Source: Epiperipatus broadwayi (lineage: Eukaryota; Onychophora; Udeonychophora; Euonychophora; Peripatidae). Taken from it: a DNA stretch of 64,000 nucleotides. Positions 58,163-64,000 of this stretch are shown here, in pieces. The notes under the pieces were generated by a model. The model saw nothing but the letters and a program-made list of their open reading frames with translations. It made no database searches and was not told where the DNA came from. Numbering within the stretch: position 1 is the first letter of the stretch; every line of letters starts with the position of its first letter. Where the stretch lies: contig JAQFVV010006221.1 of assembly GCA_028023455.1 (NCBI GenBank), positions 6,617,011 through 6,681,010 of the forward strand, written 5' to 3'. Both the position numbers and the translations under genes were made by a program.

Positions 58163-61100
58163 TGTTAAATAAGTATTATAATAAGTGCAAAAGGTTTGCA
58201 GCCTTTCAATTTAATTTCAACTATCTGTGCTTTATATAAAATATTATTTATAATAACAACTCCTAAATTTACAAATATATTTTGCAGGACATGATATCTG
58301 ATAATTATATTTTTCTTCTCTTTTGTTATTTATATTCTAGAATTCATAACTCTATTTTATTACACACTCATGTAACAGGAACTGACAAAATGCAGTGTTA
58401 CCATTACATCCTTACTTCACATATATACATGCTATCAACCAAACTAGCACTGGGGTAATTAAACAATGCAATATGGGTCTAAATGTGTGAGTTAGGAAGG
58501 TCACACTATCCTTTATGAGTCTTGAAGAATTCTATGAACTAGCTACATTTTCTTTTTTCTTTTTTTGTTTGTTTACTCATCCAAGATGAGGATGAATCAT
58601 TGACAATTTAGATGATTTAAATTTTAAAATAAATTAGTATGACATGATTTGAAATGTCTATCCAAGACTTACAAATCCAGTGATAAATTTCTTCCATTTC
58701 TATAGAATCCATAGTATTTTATGCGTGCTTTTATATTCTGCTGCCTGTTTTAATATAATTAACATAGCTACATCCCATCAGTTTGCTTATAAAATTAAGA
58801 GACAAAATATCATAACATTGATAATGCCATAGACCAACAAATGACTTTAGCACTACTGCTTTAGATAGTCCAAAAAAATTTAATCCTACCATTTATTTTA
58901 ATTGACAAACTGTATTACATATAGCTATGACTATATGATGGAAAAACCTTCCCAATGGACACATGAAGGAGAAGATCTTAATTCTACTAATCTAAATGAC
59001 AAAATATAGTGACTCTCTAACCTTATTCAGAGGTTCAATATTGGTGTAGACTTAGTCTCATTACTAAGAAGGGAAATACACTGCTTTACTTCATATAATA
59101 TAACCATAATACACAAATGCTTAATCTAGGAAATATAATCCATTCATGGTAAGTATTTAAATAAACTAAGGGAGAGGTCTCTCAATCCCTGACAATATAA
59201 TATATATCCTTAACAATTTCTTTTTTCATATCTATTCACACATTTCATTGTAAACATAAAAAAATAAATTCGTTTGTAGATAAATTCCTAATTCTTTGAT
59301 CTCTTTTTGTATATTACATCATCCAAAACCGATCAGGAAAAATACAAGTCAAGCAACTTTAAATTTAACAATTACATAAATGAATTGCACAAACAGGCAC
59401 ACATATGTGTAACATGCACACATAACTTCAAATATTCAATACATAGATATTATACCAATCTTAACCAATAAATCAAAAATAAATCTTTAATTCATGATGA
59501 ATTATAAATGCTTCAAAATTTTATGTATAATAATCATTATTAAACAGACCTTATCATCTCTAACAATGCAAGAATAAAACAATATTTTCTTTTGCATTTA
59601 TTCCTCTTTAAATTAGCTGCTAGCTTCATAATAGCAAATAAATACTTCTACCACTAACATAAGCTTATGGAATACATCTACATAAAAAAAATTATATCAA
59701 AATAACAATCAATTACCAAGTATAATACTTTTCATATTATACTTATCTGAGATGATCTTGGAGCAAAAGAAAATAAAAGAAAACAACATAAAGACAAGTA
59801 AATTGATCTACCTATCTACCATATCCTAATAACAAAAGAAATAATTAAATCCTCTTTATCTGGGAAATAAAAGTTCATTCGTACAGTCTGTAAATAATCC
59901 CTCTTAGACATATATGAAATAATGATAATAATTACAAATGAATAGATGTAGACACATAGACATATTCCCACCGGATGAACAATATATATTTTGGATCCGA
60001 TTGAAAAGCAGTTTCCAAAGTTCTTAGCAGATAGCTAATTGTAATTGCTGACAATATAGCATTTGAAGTATTCAACATATTTTCTTTTCATTTCCAGTAC
60101 TTAAGATTTGCCCATATATAAGCATTTGGGTTGGAAAGAATAAGCGGATTCATTTTATTCTTTCATAAATACTATATCTTGTGTTGGGAATGAAAGTATT
60201 CATTTATTATTAACACTTGTAAAAAGCACATGCACAATAACTTGAAAAGGGTAATCTTTAATGTATTATAATGACAAATTACATTTACTGCTGCAGATTT
60301 TTTAGTAATATTTTATTGTTTAATTAACTGGTGGTTTTGCCATTTTATAATTCAGCAATCATTCTTGCAAATTTCAAAAGGAGCATAAGCTTTCCACCAA
60401 TTAACATGAACTATAATTACATTTATCAATGAATTCATAACATTTTATCAAAGACCATCCATTAGGCGAATAGTTAATTAATTTGTGATATTCACTTAAG
60501 TCTATATAATTATTTATATGATGATATATTTTAGTGATATGTTAAGTATCAATGAGGAGAACAATAAGAAAATGTACACATGTAATATTCATGCTTCCAC
60601 TTGAATTAAGTTATAAGCACATTGAATAGAAGTTAGTTATCTATTAGTTTTATATAAGTCACACATTCAATTCCTTAATTCTAGAAGATTTGAATGGTTA
60701 GATCTAATTCTTGTCCAATAATAGTTTATGGCAGATTACACTAAGTTAGACACATACATTCTTTCACTTGAGTTTTACTTTTCTATGCCCAAAAAAATTT
60801 TTAATCTAGAATTTATAAGATGTTTTTTGAAAAAGTTCAGCATAATTTTTCCCATAAAATAGCTAAATTCATACAATTCCATTTTTTATTAACACTAAAG
60901 ATTAAGGGCAGATAAGTTAAATTTGAATTATAGACACACATATGCATTTTAATTGATATTGAATCTAAAGTTAGTTAATTAAAAACATAGGGTGATATTT
61001 CTTGTTTGAAGTTGATTACATTCTCATCTTTTTTATATATTTCATTTAACTAGTTTCATATTAAAAAAATAATACTTAAAATCATACTTTTGAATTTAAT

Positions 61101-62299
61101 TGAATAGTAACCACTTCATTTGCAAGAATTATGTAGAGTGAGAGAGAACTGCAATAAAACAGATTACTTTCTTGTCTATTTATATTTTTGTTATGATTAT
61201 TGCTTAGATATTTATTTTTTTCACCAATCAAGAGGTTACTCCCCCCAAAAATCATCTTCAAGAAGGTCAACCCCATCGTTTGCACTAAGATAATTATCTG
61301 GAAATATTCAATAAATCTTTTCTCTCTTGGAGAGGAAAAAAAAATATTCTGACCTTCAAATGATATTAATCAAATTAAATACAAATATTCTTTAGACTTC
61401 TATAATGAAATAAATAAAAAAAGATCCAGTAAATAAAGTAATTGATAGTGTATTTGGTTTGCCTAATAATCAATCGATCCATCTATCCATTAATCACTTA
61501 AAATGTGTTTAAATTGGTTAGCAAAGATATTTATTATAAATTTAAGTATTTCACTGCAAAACATAATATTCTGTATTATAACCAAATACATGAGTGAAAG
61601 GTGAAGTTGTAAGATGGCACAAACATACAGGTGCACACATATGATGCACTATAAACACTAAACCAATCTGATTAAAATAGAAGCCTATATGACCATGAGT
61701 CAAATATACTTTACTAACTATACTATGGACCAGAATGTCAATGAGCAAATAAACCAGAAAATCACTAGACAAATATCAATCACTGCTTCACAGACAAATA
61801 AGACAAATCTGTATCAACTCAACCTATACACTAACAGTTTTTGTGACAAGTCACCCTCCTTTCTATCATTAAATACCCATCAAAGAAATACTAAATATCT
61901 TAAAACTTCTAACTAATACCTGTACATAACTTTCTAAACAAGATTATGGATTATTAATGAAAATTTTTTAAATATTTAATGTTATTTTACTTTTTTTAGC
62001 TAAGTGCAATGAGTTATTACTGATACAGTGTTATCTACTTAAAATTTGTTTTTGTGTCCATTTAGAAGGTCACATCTCCCTCTTTCTTATAAAAGAAAAA
62101 AATGAAATAAACAAGTAATAACAAGAACACTGTATTAGTAATTTAAACATCATACCATAAGATTAATTCTTAACTTGGAAATTATGCATACTCAGGTTCT
62201 CAAATCTCTAACTGACTTTTGTACTCTGGTTGGGTATGGTATCCAGCTGTGAGCATTATAGGCACATTTAAATCTTGTCTTTGTATTCTTTACTTTTTT
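58163..62299. other. AT-rich DNA without a recognisable gene
   Basis: About 4 kb with only short frames (60-75 codons) lacking motifs or conservation cues. No repeat shared with the rest of the window was noticed. Confidence 0.45.
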
Positions 62300-62309
62300 T
62301 CTAACAAGT

Positions 62310-63774
62310 TTTTATCTTAGAGACTTCATTTCCACTTTCTTGGGTTTATCTCTAGCCTTACCAATATATTTTACTTTATTTGTGATATTCTTAAGACAAT
62401 TTACATTGTTCAATCTTTTTTTTGTTCTCCTAAGTTTGACCATAGCCTTATTTAAATCTCTTTCTGGATTAATATCTCCCTTAAGAAAATCCATACCAAT
62501 TTTATTTTTACCTTTACCTTTAAGTTCACTTGCTTGACCAAATTCTCTATTCTGATCAATGGTTTCTTTAAAAAAATTCCAAATAACATCTCATTTGTCA
62601 TCTTAAACTTGACCTCAGCTTTTCCAGTACTTCTGATTAAGCCAATATTGTCTCCAACAAAATTTATCTGGGTTTGCTTTTCATTTACTAATTTAAATTT
62701 TATCTTAACCCTACTTAAATCTCTAGCTGGATTAATATCTTTTATTATATGCTCTACATTGTATATTATATTTTAAATACCCTCATGTAATACCTTTCTG
62801 CAAACATTGCCCTTCATGTTATGATACAAGTAATTAAAAACACATTTTGGAACTATGCTTTCAATTTTATCTTTGAACTTATTGTTTGTAAGGTTAATAA
62901 CCTCATTTCTCTTAACTCTGTTTTTGATTAACCACTTTTATAAGTTTCTCATGTGCTTTGAATTTTTCACTGACTAAACCAACATCCTTATTAATTGAGT
63001 TAACAGTCTGCTGATTTTCTTCCTTAAGTTGCAATACTGAGTCCTCATTGTCTATTTTAATCTGCTGTAACTGATCCTTAACATTTATTTCCATCACTTC
63101 TAATTGATATGCTTGATTCCTAACATCTTCTCTAATCTCTTTCATTTCTATCATTTGATTCTCAATCTTATTCTCCACCCTTCATATCTGCAGGTCTGAA
63201 TTATCTTTCAATTCCAAAATTTGTTGGGCATACCCTGTTAACTTCTCTTGCACTTCTAATTTCATTCTTGACATTTGTTGGGTATTCTCTCTTATTATTT
63301 CTGACATTCATTGAACATTCTCTCTTAGCTTCTCTTGCATCATTTCTGACATTTGGCAGGCATTCTCTGCTAACTTCTCTTCCATTTCTTGGGCATTCTC
63401 TGCTAGCTTCTCTTCCAATTGTTGGGCATTCTCTGTTAACTTCAGCATTTTGGGGCAATATCTCCTAACTTCTCTAACATTTGTTGGGCATTCTCTTCTA
63501 ACTTCTGCATTTGTTGGATATTCTCACCTAACTTCCCTGACATTTGTTGGGCATTCTTTTCTAACTTCTCTCTCATCACCCTAATTATCATCTATAGGTA
63601 CTCATTCACTCTTCCAAATGGGACATTTTCTACCCTACCATCTTCTCTACCAGTTAAATTCATGGTTTCATTTCCTGAATCAATATCAGGAGATAAAGTG
63701 ATTGTGTCTGGAGACAACATCTCTTGAGACCTGTCCAAATCATCACAATTATTAAATTCTTCCATTATATCCAA
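62310..63774 (-). pseudogene. Gag/protease-like retroelement remnant
   Basis: Down the minus strand: an acidic start (63774-63592; TITLSPDIDSGNE, GRVNEYL), then at 63570-63220 an array of 11-12-residue coiled-coil repeats (KLEENAQQMLE, KLTENAQQLEE, KLAENAQEMEE). More coil follows at 63178-62912. Further pieces in other frames contain VGDNIGLIRSTGKAEVKFKM and, at 62494-62312, GMDFLKGDINPERDLNKA. The GMDFL motif followed by DLN resembles the C-terminal end of a retropepsin (the I-L-G-x-D-F-L strand), suggesting a Gag-protease junction of an LTR element. No capsid domain and no RT downstream were seen. Multiple frame breaks. Confidence 0.5.
63220..63570 (-). repeat. Degenerate 33-36 bp coding repeats
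   Basis: At least eight units related to CATTTGTTGGGCATTCTC...AACTTCTCT on the plus strand, encoding a KLxENAQQMxE repeat on the minus strand. Unit length is a multiple of three, so the frame is kept across most units. Confidence 0.7.
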
Positions 63775-64000
63775 TTTTCTTAAAACCTATTAATATATTG
63801 TTCACAAAGAAAACAAGATATATCAACCCTACTTTCCTCTCAACCAAACAATTCAAATTCTCCATCATCATTTAAAAACAGATAAGGCCATTATAATTTG
63901 CATAGTTATATCCTCCCACATGACATTTGGTTTCCACACATGACAAATAAAAAAAATATTGCTTTTCATAATTAGATGACATCGATCCAAACATGCTTGA

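Overview
The window looks like AT-rich intergenic and intronic DNA from an animal nuclear genome. It has long poly-A/T tracts, one spliced-looking exon and a dense, nested load of retroelements: Penelope-like, RTE-like and other non-LTR, and LTR-type, plus tRNA-derived SINEs and foldback elements. A lophotrochozoan, possibly a mollusc such as a cephalopod, would fit the mix, but nothing here fixes the species. No prokaryotic or operon-like organisation is present, and the only host-gene candidate is one 3'-terminal coding exon at 11994-13185.

Layout. 1-3.4 kb: noncoding DNA with a retroposed hairpin (1604-1778), an inverted-dimer element (1954-2473), a perfect hairpin near 2.75 kb and a complete hammerhead-ribozyme fold at 3247-3301. 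3.6-10.7 kb: an LTR retrotransposon on the minus strand with about 1.75-kb LTRs, a recognisable primer-binding site and polypurine tract, a broken gag and no pol. 10.8-11.3 kb: an RTE 3' scrap. 12-13.2 kb: the acidic host exon. 16.7-19.6 kb: a 2.9-kb noncoding TG...CA element. 20-28 kb: mostly unannotatable DNA with hairpin elements, a second inverted dimer and a decayed second hammerhead.

28.9-43.3 kb is a transposon stack. A LINE lies on the minus strand in two halves (31.29-32.95 and 39.31-40.14 kb). It is split by a 6.36-kb palindromic Penelope-like insertion (32953-39308) flanked by a 13-14 bp target duplication. The left arm of the palindrome is itself split by a 2.71-kb TG...CA element flanked by ATAG. 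The LINE half at 39.3-40.1 kb also carries a 339-bp foldback. Two further LINE 3' ends and a 5'-inverted RTE copy lie around it. 44.09-44.57 kb is a small element with perfect 31-bp inverted termini that encodes a partial GIY-YIG nuclease.

46-64 kb: a short tRNA-Val-like SINE, a nearly full-length but broken RTE (48278-51064) sitting in one copy of a duplicated or dispersed segment whose other copy (54.9-56.6 kb) preserves the empty site, several hairpin elements and tandem repeats, and two more decayed minus-strand coiled-coil Gag-like remnants (53.9-54.5 and 62.3-63.8 kb).

Most unusual: inverted-dimer Penelope/tRNA-like elements with the same asymmetric ends at two loci; a hammerhead ribozyme that folds completely; and the 480-bp TIR element whose terminal repeat supplies the ATG of a GIY-YIG reading frame. 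Comparisons between repeats were made by eye, so percentages are not given.
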